Below the pieces are notes generated by a model that did no database searches, had not been told where the DNA came from, and saw nothing but the letters and a program-made list of their open reading frames with translations. A stretch of DNA of 64,000 nucleotides, from the NCBI GenBank assembly GCA_015680685.1, contig MNCI01030164.1, positions 553,597 to 617,596 of the forward strand, read 5' to 3'. Source of the stretch: Gnetum montanum (lineage: Eukaryota > Streptophyta > Gnetopsida > Gnetales > Gnetaceae). A program made the translations under genes and the position numbers. Shown one piece after another: positions 1-11,689 of this stretch (position 1 is the first letter of the stretch; every line of letters starts with the position of its first letter).

Positions 1-447
1 CAACCAACTAATGAAGAGTCATCATGGGGATGGGGAGAAGCTTTTGTCTCCCGAGAGGAAAATGAAGGACCTAATGGAGAAGAACAAAAGAGCTCATCTG
101 AAAAAGAAAATGAGAAAAGTGTTGAAGAGAAAGCTCCAGTAGATCAAGGTGAGAGCTCCACCAAGCCAGAGAGCAACAAAACCGCCTTCATCACATCTGA
201 GATTTCATATGAAATAGTTAGAGAGATGAGGATTCCCACTAGGGTAACCCTCATAATTCAATTTCCATCCCATGAAGGACTTGATGATGTACAGTTTGTT
301 ATTTTTCTTAGGAATGAGGTTTTTGTCCCATCATACCTTATGTTAAATGGGAATTTTCCTCCAAAAATATTTCTATTCAGTTGTAAAAATTCAATGGAAG
401 TTTTAGTATGTTTCAGTTTTAAAGTGAGGCTGCATAAATTTTTTTAA
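1..447 (+). CDS. Open reading frame entering from left edge, unknown protein (3' end)
   Basis: The frame is open from base 1 to a TAA at 445-447, about 148 codons, so the true start lies outside the window. The first 65 residues are rich in Glu, Lys and Ser, as in a disordered acidic linker. The last 75 residues are more hydrophobic and hold an internal Met (226). I do not recognise the family. GT dinucleotides near 280-325 could be splice donors, so the last part may be read-through into an intron rather than protein. It could equally be the tail of a retrotransposon gag. The low-complexity acidic composition limits how much can be concluded. Confidence 0.3.
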   Translation, partial: QPTNEESSWGWGEAFVSREENEGPNGEEQKSSSEKENEKSVEEKAPVDQGESSTKPESNKTAFITSEISYEIVREMRIPTRVTLIIQFPSHEGLDDVQFVIFLRNEVFVPSYLMLNGNFPPKIFLFSCKNSMEVLVCFSFKVRLHKFF

Positions 448-1909
448 GCTTTTAAAGGGGGCATAAATGTTGGCACATTTGGCCATTCCATGGAATAGTT
501 AGAATATTTTATTAAAAATTGGAACAATCTATGGTTGAAAATTTAGAAGTATGTAGCTTTAAGGTTATGGGTTGATGGGTGTTAAATAAAATGATGTTGA
601 GGCCTCCTTGATACAAAATTAAAGTGCCAGATTATTCCTTATTAGAGATTGGAAGATAGTACAATAGCAAACAAGGAATTATATTATTTACTTGAAAAGC
701 ATTGGTGAAGAACGTGCTTTGAAAAATTCTTTTTGGAAAGGTCCCAAATTAAAAATCCTTGTTGTTAAGTTCAGTTCTATATTTGGCCCTAAGATAACGT
801 TTGAAACTCCAATTCTTGGCGGCCATTCCTGCCTTGCAAAAATCAGAAAATAAAAATAAAAATCAGCAGTGCCTCTGTTGTCCTGAAGAATGTGCAGTTG
901 CAAGCGAAGGCAAAGGAGATGAAAATAAGCTTGATGATCCACGGGTTTCAATGGAGATGCAAATAAGCTTTCAGTCTATTCCTAATTGCGGCGTTCCAGA
1001 AAAATCACGTTTTCACTAGAGCAACAAGAGTGCAAAATCGCCAACCGCTCGATGCTTATCACGGCACAGACGGGCTTTGCAAAAAAATGCCATCGCCATG
1101 GGCATGGCCAAGTCCCTGAGGGACAAAACTCCATTGCCGTGGATGCGGCAGCAAAGAAAAAAATTGAAACCCTCGTCCACACGCAGAAATAGAATCACAT
1201 TTTGTTCAAACCCCATCTTCATCTTCAAACCACCCTCTTCTCCAGCACTGCCACTGCAACAGCAAGCTCTTGCTCTACTTGGTAGTCCGCATCAATAGCT
1301 AAGGAGTGATTTCATTACCAAACCCTATCCATTTCTGCACCACTGTTCTACGCATCACCAAACCCTACCTGCCTCAACACTGTTTTCAAACAATTCGGCG
1401 AATTTCGTGGTTGTGCACCGTTGGAAAATATAGAAACAAGTTTATTGCTGCAACAAGATTGAAAGCAGAAACAACATCACAACCGGGAACTGATTTCAAA
1501 CTTTCAGGCGGTGAGAAAGGGTAATCACAAATTTCATTCGCCCCTGAAACCTGCAATTCGAAATAGCAGCCTTGCCCGATACCAAAGCATTCGATATCGC
1601 ATACCAGTCCACAAAACGTGGCAAGAAAGACACAAAGGCAAACTAAGACAAGTGTCAAGAGATATTTTGGGCTGATGCCAGTGAATCAGAGTTGCAGTTT
1701 TATTCTTCAAAAATAAAATTTTAAATGGTTCAGTGATTAATTCAGCAATGTCACATACGCTAATAGTGTGAAAGACTTACCTTTTAATTATTCCAAGGCT
1801 TTAAAACATTATTTTTTAAACATTATTATAAGATACTACCCATAACATAATTGTAATATTAATGATAAAATATTTGTAATATCATATTTGTAATATTTAC
1901 AAATATTAG
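448..1909. other. Unassigned sequence with a CpG-richer patch (about 790-1660)
   Basis: No retrotransposon domain is visible here. Between about 790 and 1660 the DNA is less AT-rich and keeps more CpG than its surroundings, with overlapping short open frames on both strands and a cluster of Pro/Ser/Thr codons near 1220-1400. This could be the 5' end of a host gene or a captured fragment. Beyond 1690 the sequence becomes AT-rich and shows nothing further. Confidence 0.35.
1306..1513 (+). CDS. Possible first exon with a basic, transit-peptide-like N-terminus
   Basis: An ORF that opens at 1306 is basic and rich in Ser/Thr/Arg with very few acidic residues for its first 55 residues, which is the composition of a plastid or mitochondrial targeting peptide. 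It runs to a plausible donor (CAGGCG then GTGAGA) near 1513; without splicing it would stop at 1524. No conserved domain follows and no second exon was found. The opposite strand is also open (1386-1658) but lacks an ATG. The exon call is inference only. Confidence 0.17.
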
Positions 1910-3067
1910 TGTTAGCATAAATTCCTCCTAACTTTATGTACAACTTCCCAACTACATAACTTCCCAATTAAGTTGGTGAGAAATATCTCCTAACTACATG
2001 GGTAAGTTGTAACTCCCTTACTTGGGAGAGAAGTTAGCTAAGATATTTTAAGTATGTAACCACCTTTGAACCCTATAAAAAGAGAAGACATTGGGGTCTC
2101 AAACAGGGGGGGGCCAAGACATCATACTTTGGAGAAGACACTTGATACATCGCACTTTGGAAGGCTACTAGCTAGCATTTGGGCTCTCACTTGGAGACAC
2201 ACTTTGAGTCTTGGGAGAAGAGCATTGTAAAGAAGAAATTGTGAACGATTGCTTGTAATATGGCTTGCTAAAGAAAAGATTTCAGCCTCTTTGTCATAGT
2301 CCTATGAGTTATGTTTTTTATTTTTTATTTTGTTTAAATTGTTTAGCTAGTGGTTTAGATAGTATCATCCTTGGCAAGTAATTTTGGGATTTTTAGATTG
2401 CTCTTATTGTTCTTGTTGCCCGATAGAAATTTCTGTTAAAATTTTGCCATAGAAGCGCTTGTGTTTAAAAGCCTTAAGAGCATTTTAGTAGTAAATTTTG
2501 TTATTGTGCAACGTATAGGAACTGCTATTGAGATTGTTGTAAGAGAGCCTCTGCTTGTAGTCATGCCGTTGAACGATTCAATAGTCAAGAGGGTTCAGAA
2601 AATCTTTGGTATTTTGATGGGACCAGAATAGCTTCTTTTTATCTTTAAAGTGAATATCCATGGTATTTCAATCAGAAATTGTTAAGTCTTTTGAAGGTTC
2701 TGTTGAATGCAATTGTTGATGTCCATTATCTAGCCAAAAATAGAGTCTGGTACGTGATAGTTTACACAGCAATTTTTTGATAGCATAGTAGGATTGTTTT
2801 GAAGAAATTGCTTATTTGAGCCTTGGAAGTTTGAATAATTCGTAGATATTGAATTTGGGATAGCTTTATTGTGAAGTGTTTACTCATGTCATTTTACCTT
2901 GTTTAAATATTTGAGGTCCACACAAATCTTCTTTCTTTTCTGTCTATTTCCATCGAATCTTGCTCTATTTCTAGTTTTCTTGTGGAACTATTTCTTTCTC
3001 TGGGAAAAATTAGAAGTAGATTCACAGAGTTGTTCTCAAATGTTTTTATAAAATTTTATTTGTTACA
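1910..3067 (+). mobile_element. LTR-like block with TATA box (solo or orphan LTR)
   Basis: The block begins TGTTAGCA and ends GTTACA, giving the TG...CA termini of LTRs. A TATA box (TATAAAA) lies at 2074-2080 about 165 bp in, followed by a G-run and T-rich sequence. Immediately downstream, 3068-3086 resembles a decayed initiator-Met primer site (GGTAT followed by A and G positions of TGGTATCAGAGC). No second copy occurs in the window and no gag or pol follows, so it is either a solo LTR or a truncated element. Boundaries rest on termini and the primer-like site only. Confidence 0.4.
2074..2080 (+). promoter_or_regulatory. TATA box of LTR-like block
   Basis: TATAAAA in a CCC-TATAAAA-AGAGAAG context, at the place expected for a U3 promoter, with likely transcription start about 30 bp downstream. 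Confidence 0.45.
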
Positions 3068-3289
3068 AGTAGGTATTATAAGGACCGCATAGACTAAGCA
3101 ATTGAACAAAATAGGAACTATCAACAACTCACAGTACTTGGCAAAGTTGGCTGAATCTCTTTAAGATAAGTCATTTGTAGTTTACACACAATGCAATCAT
3201 TTAATTTTTCACAACTGCACACCGCAACAGCACACACACATACTCACATTAACTACTGAGTTTATTTGGAGGTATCTAGGCCTTGGTGT

Positions 3290-4135
3290 TGCCAGAGACC
3301 AGCAGGCACCTAAATCCTGTTCGAGGACACTCGTTGGCGGTCGCGTCCCAAACAGTCGCCAACAGGATGGTGGTGCTGATCTCTTCTTCTAGGATTGAGG
3401 TGGCCTAGTTCTAGGTCCTACTTCATTAGCATGGGAGGAGCTCCTCTTCTCTGCATACTTACCAAGGATCCTCTTTCCTTTGAGCAAAGGCATTTCAAGA
3501 ATGGACACACATCTCTGATGAATTAATAGATTGACAAGGTGAGGATGTCCAAAGATCTTCTCTTTGGTGAATTAGATTAGCATGTCATGGTAGAGAGTAT
3601 GGCCTAAGCCCAATGCCTATCTTATAATAACGTAGTATAGAGTAAAAGCTTGGGATGGTAGCAAATAATTATAGATTTTCCTTTTCATAATGATGTTATA
3701 CAAGATAATGAATGATAGAGTGAAAGCATCTGAAGACATCTTGTTCCTATAAATTCTCCCTCTACTAAGAGACATAGACTCCCTAAATAATGCATCACAG
3801 AATTCATCTTGGGTAATAGGAATTACACCTTTCATAAAAATATCATTCATGGAATGAATGGTAACTTAAAATACATCAACACTAGAAATACCAATAATTG
3901 CATTAACCACTTGAGGAGATACTTCAATTACCAAACCCCTGACCATGGTAGTAAAAGACCCAACAACAACATTTGTAATGACAATGTTACTATAAAACTC
4001 TTGAACAAGAACTTTAGGCACACAAAAATCCATGGAAATTAAGGTAATCCAATTTAATTATTGGAAGGAACTCATTAATACTTTTTGCCCATGTAGAGAG
4101 AAGGAAAGAGAATGCTTAGAAATGATGGAAATAGT
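3290..4135 (-). pseudogene. Broken gene resembling the plant 'putative transposon protein' family
   Basis: On the minus strand one frame can be followed from about 4135 down to about 3340, interrupted by only four stops (near 4058, 3866, 3617 and 3572), giving roughly 260 residues. A segment with VLVQEFYSN, then MVRGLVIEVSPQ, then a short hydrophobic stretch ending IIGIS, is the arrangement I associate with the plant putative transposon protein domain (Pfam Transposase_32 type), which occurs in extra ORFs of plant retroelements. A second block is rich in Leu/Ile/Tyr (near 3640-3800), then a Lys/Arg-rich tail. Function is unknown even in intact members. It sits downstream, in minus-strand direction, of copia element B and may be part of another element cut by it. 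Family assignment is by recall of pattern, not by search. Confidence 0.5.
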
Positions 4136-4358
4136 TCAAGTTACCTCAAATTAGTGTTGAGCATTAAGAGACCTGAACTGGAGGTTGTATGTGCTTGGAT
4201 TATTGGTGCATGCTACCCTTGACCTTTTCCTTGGTAGTGCTCTTGATGTTCCAACCTTCTTGTGGGCCATGGATGCACAAATTGTTGTTGATGGTAAGAT
4301 CCTAGTCATCTCTCCTTGGTCGTCTCATTGAAAATGAGTCAAAAAGAAGAATTTGGAC

Positions 4359-4620
4359 TTATGTAATTATGCCAAATGAGGGTTTTAAACAAAAATTTAG
4401 ACATATCCTTTGAAAGATAGATGTATCCTTCACACCTAATACTATAGGAAGACATCTCATTTGGAAAGTAGACATCTCTATCACGTTGAGGAAAAAATCA
4501 GGTAGACGTCTCTTTTCAGGAGCAGATGTCTCTAGGTAGACATCTTCTTTTGAAAGTAGACATCTCATAGGAGACATCTTTAGGGAGATGTCTCTTCAAG
4601 ATGAGGCTTAACAAAATGGG
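4359..4620. repeat. Array of GACATCTC / GATGTCTC words (array A)
   Basis: About nine copies of GA(C/T)(A/G)TCT words in both orientations within 230 bp, including the pair GGAGACATCT...GGGAGATGTCT that also occurs in the LTRs at 7365-7560 and 9300-9510. The flanks do not match those LTRs, so this is a separate block lying beyond the gag remnant of element B. The 72-codon ORF across it is a by-product of the repeats. Confidence 0.65.
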
Positions 4621-4739
4621 ATTCAAGAATGGTTGTGAAGGAGTATAGTCTTTAAAGATGTAAAAAATGAATCAAAGGCTTACTTGTACTTACTTTTCTT
4701 GCTGAATAGAATGAAGGTGCATAGTAAGCTTGAGCATGA

Positions 4740-6530
4740 GGTTTCTCTTCTCACATAAACTTTTTCTATTTCCAAGTCTTGGATCTCTTTCACAAAGTTA
4801 TTGGAAAGATTCTTCTCATTCTCATGTTCCATCCTTTTGAATCTCCATACTTTCTTAACTGCCTTATCTTTTTGAGTTATCGTCCATTCATTTTTGTCCT
4901 ACAAGATTTTCTTTCTAGGTGCATTTGGGTAAGAGTAAGAAGTCTTATGATACAACCTAGTGTTCATGTGATAATATTTTCAATTGCACTTCCATTGCTT
5001 ATGTTCAAGTTTATTACAATAATAACATCGAACCTTCCTATCATGGTTAAAGTAATCAAATCTTGGAGCTACTCTTGGTTGAGATGTAGTGCCCATTGAT
5101 ACTTTAGTCTTTGGAGAAGCCTTTTGTTGAGATGGATTTTGTGTAGATGCTTCTTCTTATGAGAAACATTCTAGTCTACTTTTTTCATGTGGACTTATTC
5201 ATTGCCCAAGAACCATGCAAAGGGACTCTTTTCCTTTGATGAGCCTTTCATTTACAAGTTTGACATCTGTAAGTTCTTCCTTAATATGATCATAAGACTT
5301 GGATGCTCTTTATTCTTAGCCCTAAGGTTTAAGATTTCTTTTATGAGATTAGAAATTGATACATTTAATGAAGAAATATCTTGATCATTAGTTTTTACTT
5401 AGTCAACTTTACACAAAGACTTTGAAGCAATAAGAGTTCCTTATACAATAGGTCATACCTCTTTTCCTTATTCTCAAATTGATCATCATCTGAGATGTCA
5501 ACATCATCATCTTTGAGGGCCATACAGATGAGGTGTGAATCTTTTGCACTATCCTCCACCTCTTCTTCACTTTGCTCTTCATCATTCCAACTTGTGTAGA
5601 AATTGGTCTTTCTCATACCCACATCATTCCTATCTTTCTATTGTAACCTACCATTACTAGGACATTTGGAGGCCACAAGGCCTCTACCACCATAAATCCA
5701 ACATTCTATTGAAACAAAATAAAAATTAGAGTTTGATGAATACTTACCTTTAACCTTACTATTAGAGTTAGATTGATTTGGTCCTTGTTGATTGAAGCTC
5801 TTTTCTTTTCTTGCAAGTAGTCGTTGGATTCTTCTTGAAAGAAGAGCTATCTCCTCTTTGCTACTCACATCTTTATTAGTAGGTCCCTTTTCCTTGGAGG
5901 CTAATTTTAGAGCAATGGGCTTTACTTTTATTGTCGCTTCACTTATGAGGTTCATTTCATAAGTGATAAGAACACTTTGAAGCTCTTTGAATTTTAGAAT
6001 TGAAAAATCTCTAATCTTCTCCATGGTTATAACTTTAGGTCTAAATTTCAATTGGAGAGTTTTAATCATTTTTCTTATCACAATTGGGACAAATAGATCA
6101 TTAGCCTTAGAAAAATAGTCTTTTATCTTTTCAACTTCTCTCATTTTGAGTTTGTCATATTCACTTTGCAAAACCAAAAGTTTAGTTTGTTTAGCTATGG
6201 ATGTGCCTTCATAGGTAGCTTCTAGGATTTCCCAAATTTTCTTAGCAATTCTACAACCAGCTATCCTATTAAATTTAGACTTGTTTAATGCACAATATAG
6301 ACAATTTTTTTGTTTGGAATCATACATGAACTTATCTTTTTCTTGACATCCACTTGCTCTATGGTTTTGAAGGTCTTTGTTGCCTTGTTGATTTGTGGTG
6401 TGTATCCATTAGGAATGGACTTCCAAATCTCAAACTTCATTGATTTGAAGAAGCCTTGCATCCTTGCCTTCTAGTAGGAAAAATTATATCCATTAAACAT
6501 AGGTAGCTAGATGTGCGATGTTCCCTCCAT
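4740..6530 (-). pseudogene. gag: Ty1/copia gag remnant of element B
   Basis: Read on the minus strand. The start ATG is at 6530, 40 bp after the primer site. An N-terminal block carries the SMKFEIWKSIPNG pattern of copia gag (UBN2-type). One frameshift near 6335 leads into a 229-codon open frame (6327-5638) with IWEILEATYEGT, the usual gag core. A zinc knuckle near 5660-5710 is damaged: two of the four C-x2-C-x4-H-x4-C ligands are replaced (Tyr for Cys, Leu for His). An acidic segment (5622-5395, WNDEEQSEEEVED) follows, as in other plant copia gags, and a second, fully preserved knuckle CYYCNKLEHKQWKC lies near 4990-5028. The gag would package element RNA in cytoplasmic particles. No protease, integrase or RT follows, so the element is truncated. 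Confidence 0.85.
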
Positions 6531-6568
6531 AGTTCACTCTTGAATGTTGATGTTGAGTGCAAGATTAC

Positions 6569-6585
6569 CAGGCTTTGATACCACT
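6569..6585 (-). promoter_or_regulatory. Primer binding site of copia element B
   Basis: On the minus strand AGTGGTATCAAAGCC directly follows the LTR end; it differs by one base from the TGGTATCAGAGC core complementary to the 3' end of initiator tRNA-Met. This fixes the strand and the LTR boundary. Confidence 0.8.
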
Positions 6586-7817
6586 TAATGACTCAGAACT
6601 TAGTAGGGGAAGTGGGGAGGAGAGAAGATGAATAAGTTTCCCAAATTACAAGTAACACTTGATACATAAAACATAAGAATTATGTGGTTCTCAAACTTGG
6701 GTACTCAACACTTGGAGGGTAGATTCCTTGCACATCTTCAAACTTTGTTTCTTTTGAAATGTGGTTTAAAGAACATCATAGCCTTTACAAAGTTGAGCTC
6801 GACTAAAAAGAGTTTCATCATTATGACAAATCTCAACCTCACAAGGTTCCAACAAGCTCAAAATGCGGTTTGAAGGACATCACACCCTATACAAGGTCCG
6901 AGCTCTACTCTAGAGTGTTTCATCACTACAAAGCCAATCAACCCCACAAGGTCCCAACAAGCTTAGAATGTGATTTCTAGGATCCCATAATCCTTACAAA
7001 ATTGAGCTCTGCTCTGGAGTGTTTTGACTCTATAAAACCACTCAATCTTGTAGGATCCCAACAAGCTTAATATAGATGCCTTTTCACAAGAAGCAGATCA
7101 ACCCTGTAGGGCAAGAGGAAAAGAAAAGAAATTACAAAGAGAGAATGTAACTTAATTTACAAATTCCTTGTATAATGAAGTACAATACAACAAATTAAAC
7201 AAATGATGTAAAAAATCAAGTACACAAGTACAACAACATAAGATAGATAATGTAAGCTTTGATGTTAACCATGCTTGCATGGTACCCAAGAGTTTGAAGT
7301 CTCCTTATAGCATTAGAGTTTCTAAAAATACCTTGGAATTTGTGCAACAACTATCTAATGGCCAGTGTAGACATCTTCTTTGAGATTGGGACGTCTCTCT
7401 AAAATTAGCTTCAACTCTAGGGAGATGTCTCCTTGGATGGGACATCTCTAAGGAGACATCTATGGGGAGATGTCTTCTTTCAAAAGGCGACGTCTCCTAT
7501 TTTTGAGAGATGTCTTCTTTTGATGGACTTCCTCTCAACCAAGACATTTTCTATTTCTTGGAGATGCCTTCTTAAGTTTTGACCTTTTTTTTCCTAAGAC
7601 TTTGTCTTATTGATTTAGCTTCCTCTTAAGCCTTGGAGGATCTTCATGTAGCTTATAACCTTCCTATTTGTCCATGCCCTCTTGAGTCATTGTCCATGTA
7701 GTCTCTACTTTGACATCTTTTTGTAGATTTCATTCATGCCCTACAAAATCATTCCATTCCATAAAAATTATATGTTCTCCATTTTTGTTAAGGTTTTAAC
7801 ATACCAAAAGGTCAACA
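6586..7817 (-). mobile_element. 5' LTR of copia element B
   Basis: About 1232 bp, sharing its whole length with 8541-9773 and 42973-44060. On the minus strand it begins TGTTGACCTTTTGG and ends next to the primer site. Its plus-strand left part holds degenerate copies of a block about 90 bp long (ACAAGCT... AAATGTGGTTT...) near 6740-7060. Its right part carries the GAGACATCTC array (7365-7560). It is inserted into the gag remnant of element C, because 7818 onward continues the acidic gag tail of that copy. Confidence 0.85.
7365..7560. repeat. GAGAYRTCTC palindrome array in LTR B
   Basis: Roughly ten words of the form GACATC, GATGTC or GACGTC within 195 bp, many extended to GGAGACATCT or GGAGATGTCT. 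Two are intact GACGTC. The core hexamer TGTCTC/GAGACA (known in plants as the auxin response element) occurs several times. Regulation by auxin is inference only. Confidence 0.7.
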
Positions 7818-8512
7818 AGTTTTTCATTCTTAGCCCTTAGGTCTAAGGTTCCTTTTCTGAGATCTAAAATATTTGTATTTAATAAAGAAATATCTTGATC
7901 CTTGGATTTTAGTTACTTATTCAACTTTATACAAAGATTTTGAAAAGATAGGAGTTCCTTACACAAAAGATCATACCTTTAAATTGATCACCATCAGAGA
8001 GGCTAGCATCATCATCTATGAGAGCCATGTAGATGAGGTGTGAGTCCTTTGTAGTATTATCTACCTCTTCCTCACTTTGTTCTCTAACACCCTAGTTGGT
8101 GTAGATAATTTTTTCCTTCTTATCTTCTTGCATTGTTTCCCCTTTGTCATCCCAAGTTGTATAGATATTATGTTTTCTTCTTTCTTCACTATACTCTTTC
8201 CCTTATAACTTGTAAACATTCATGCACTTAGAGGCCGTATGACCTCTTCTACCACATATCTAGAATTCCATAGAAAAAGTATCAAAATTTAAAGGTTTAG
8301 ATTACTTACCTCTATTCTTACCTTTGTTGCCTAAAATGTTGCTAATGAGTTGAGTGCATCCATCTAAGATGAATGTCCAAACTAGGAATCTTATGTATTT
8401 AAAGAATTCTTGCATTTGAGTCTTCTAGGATGTAAAGGTAACCCCATTGAACATTGGTAATTTGATGTATGATCCTTCTTCCATTGTTCACTCCTGAGTT
8501 GTTACACTCAAA
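7818..8512 (-). pseudogene. gag: Internally deleted copia gag of element C
   Basis: On the minus strand a start ATG near 8491 opens an N-terminal block (MEEGSYIKLPMFNG) typical of copia gag. After about 50 residues the core is missing; the next recognisable part, near 8230-8275, is a zinc knuckle in which ICGRRGHTASKC keeps the last three ligands and the Trp/Cys start is lost. The acidic tail (near 7980-8100, EEEVDN...DSHLICMAL) follows, closely matching element B. The gene is cut at 7818 by the LTR of element B. Compared with element B about 500 bp of gag core are deleted. Confidence 0.75.
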
Positions 8513-8523
8513 ACTAGGAGTAT

Positions 8524-8540
8524 CGAGCTTTAATACCACT
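8524..8540 (-). promoter_or_regulatory. Primer binding site of copia element C
   Basis: Minus strand AAGTGGTATTAAAGCTC directly beside the LTR; initiator tRNA-Met type with two changes. Confidence 0.75.
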
Positions 8541-9773
8541 TGAGGATCAAGAACTTAGAAGGGGGGTTGAATAAGTTCCTTAATCAAATCAAGCTATTTC
8601 CACCAAATTAAACATAAAATTTATGTGGTTCTCCAACTTGGTTAGTCCACACTTGGAGGGTAGATTCCTTGCACATCTTTGGACTTTGTTTTTTACCGAA
8701 ATGTGGTTTAGAGAACACCATAGTCTTTACAAGATTTAAGCTCTACTATGGAGAGTTTTGTTGCTGTGAAATCTCTCAACCTTGTAAAGTCCCAACAAGC
8801 TCAAAATGTGGTTTGAAAGGCACCGCATCCTGTACAAGCTCTGAGCTTCACTCTAGAGTGTTTCATCATTGTGAAACCACTCAATTCTGCAAGGTTCCAA
8901 CAAGCTCATAATGTGGTTTCAAGGATCCCACAACCTTTACAAAATTGAGCTTTACTTTGGAGTGTTTTGACATTGCAAAATCACTTATTCCCACAAGATC
9001 CTAACAAGCTTAAAACAGATGCCTTCTCGCAAGAAGCACACCAACCCCACAAAAGAAAAAAAATTACAAGGAGAGAATGTAACTCAATTTACAAATTCCT
9101 TGTATAATGAAGTAGAGTCCCATAACAAATTAAACAAATGATGTTACAATTCAAGTACACAAGTACAACAACATAAGATAGACAATGTAAGCTTTGATGT
9201 TGATAATGCTTGCACAATACTCGAGAGTTTGAAGCCTTCTTATAGCATCAAAGTTTCCAAAAACACCTTGGAATTATTTCAAAAGCTATCTAATGGTTAG
9301 TGTAGACATCTCCTTTGAGATTGGGACATCTCTTTGGATTCAGCCTTAGTTCTAGGGAGACATATCCTTCATGAATGGGACGTCTCTGGGGAGATGTCTC
9401 CAGAGAGACATCTTCTTTCAAAAGGAGACATCTCCTATTTTTGAGAGATGTCTTGATGTGAATGCACTCCTCTTAGCCAAGATGTCTTCTATTTCATAGA
9501 GACATCTTCTCAACTCTTGAGCTCTAGTTCTTGAGGCTTTCTTTGTTGATTTAACTTCCTCTCAATCTTTGGAGCATCTTCATGTAGCTTGTAAACTTTG
9601 TACTTGTCCATGCTCTCATCATTTTCCTATGAAGCCTTTTTCTTGATTTTTAATTCTTGGAGTCATTGTCCATAATGTGGAGTACCTGTTCTTGTCCTAT
9701 AAACATAACAACCACAACCAACATTCTTTGTTTTTCATTTTTCTTAAGGTTTTGGAATCCCAAAAGGTCAACA
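8541..9773 (-). mobile_element. 5' LTR of copia element C
   Basis: 1233 bp, homologous end to end with the LTR at 6586-7817. Termini on the minus strand are TGTTGACC and CCTCA. It holds the same degenerate 90-bp blocks (near 8690-9010) and a GAGACATCTC array at 9300-9510. Short ORFs inside are repeat artefacts. Confidence 0.87.
9300..9510. repeat. GAGAYRTCTC palindrome array in LTR C
   Basis: About eleven GACATC/GATGTC/GACGTC words; GAGACA or TGTCTC appears at least five times. Same position in the LTR as the array at 7365-7560. Confidence 0.7.
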
Positions 9774-11334
9774 TTGATGCACTCTCCATCAAGCTTGGTT
9801 TAGCCTTCTTTGCCACAATGCAACTAAGATTGGTTTACATTTCATTGATGGACCTCCATTGATGCCTAGGTGTTGACAAACCTCCTCTATTTTCACATGA
9901 AAACTATAAGTACCAGAGATGGGCTCCCACACATCTTATGTATTAATTTTATTTTCATTGGGCTTTTGACATATGGTTTATGTGAAAAGCTCTTTCTTCC
10001 TTGGTGAAGTTAATTCATTTTCTTACCTTGTGTGTGTTTTGAGTCGTCGCTTTTACAAGTGTAGCTAGATTCTGTCAAAGTGCTACCTTGCTTACATAGC
10101 CCAAAACCATTTGGTTGATGTGAAGTCGAGTGTTTATGTGATTAATAAAGCTTATGATTTTCCCTCATTTTACTGTTGATGCCTTAAATAATAAAACATA
10201 AAAAAACATTACAATAATAGAATATTTATTTAATTCTTATTTTCATATGCTGTGACAATTCATTCCTTATCCAAGGAGGTCCTAATTATACAACATGGTA
10301 TTGGGCCATCAAGGTTGTAACTAAGAGTCATTTTATATCTTTTCTAATGTGGTATTGCACCCACCCTAAGAGGAATTGTAACAACCACATTTTCATAAGG
10401 GATTCCAATGCATGTTTATATTTTCTTTATTCTTATATTTATAAAGTACATATAAATTATAAAATATAAAATTATAAATATTTTCTCTATTTCACACTGT
10501 TGGGTTTTAATTGTATCATATGTATTATAATCTCTTTTATATTTTTTGAATAGAACAATATATATGAGTGTTCTTAGCAACCCACTCAACATTGACTTCA
10601 AAGCTTACAACTAGATTGCACTATTTTTCATGTGATAAATCCTTTTTGTAAAAATTAGTGGGACTCCTATCAAGAGCATCGGGATTTTTTGACAGTTTAT
10701 TATTGGTTACTATATACTTTTTTATATAGTTTGAAAATTTGAAACGTAGTATACTTTTGATAAAATAAGAAGTATATACTTTAGTTTATTTGGGGATGCC
10801 ATCTTAAATAGAATCCATTATTTAGAGTTTCTAAATTAAGAGTCTCACCACTAAACTAACATCTTAGCATTAGGCCTGATGAGACCTGAATTGCTCATAG
10901 TGCTGGCGGTCGCCTTAAGNCTTCCATCAAACAAGGTCTAGAAGGATTATAGTTGAATAAAAGTTTAACCTTGGGTTGAGTCATTTTGTGTAGACATGTC
11001 TTACGACATGAGAAAAAATACCTTACAAATGATGGCCCCATTAAAAATTTCTTTTTCTATTGGATAATAAAAATAGATTAGTTTATCAAGGCATTACTGG
11101 AAAACATTTTTGGTTTTCCTAAAATTATTTTATGGCATATGGAATTTCATTAGTAGGGCATAGTTAAAACTTCACCTATGGATGTGATGAAAAGCCTATA
11201 CTGTAAACTTAGTAGTGCATTCTACTATCAAAGTATAAGAGGTTGTGGATGGGGAGATGTTGGATCCCAAAAAAAATATTAATAACAATTAAAAAATTTT
11301 ACAATACATTAGATGTTTGACACTAAGTAGATAA
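9774..11334. other. Unassigned AT-rich sequence between elements
   Basis: No domain, repeat or terminal structure recognised. One ambiguous base (N) at 10920. A few candidate TG/CA ends exist but nothing pairs with them. Confidence 0.4.
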
Positions 11335-11689
11335 TGAAACACCACTAAGAAAATGAATGTTGTATCCTTTTTGCATTGAAATCCTCACCTCATGAAACTT
11401 GAGGCTAAAACTTTATTGTAAAATGTGAATATTGTAATCCAAGAAATGCAATTTCACATACTTTAGCTTTTGGGGCTGAAAAATCCCTCATAAAGTGGTC
11501 AAACCCTCAACCCCCAAGAGAAAAGAGTCATATTATGTCAATATTTGGCTTGGAGGGGTTAAAAATGTCTTTTGGACTACCAAAATTGGCATTTTGATGG
11601 GTTTTTGTGGGGGGTATAACTTTTGCTACGTTAGAAACACCTATGGAGGGTATAACCTTACCTATGTCTAAATTTGGAGGTTATAACTC

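Noticed and set aside
1386-1658. 90-codon minus-strand ORF with a hydrophobic start like a signal peptide
   Set aside because: Begins with TTG, not ATG, and follows a stop closely; no domain. Could be an exon but nothing supports it over the other strand.
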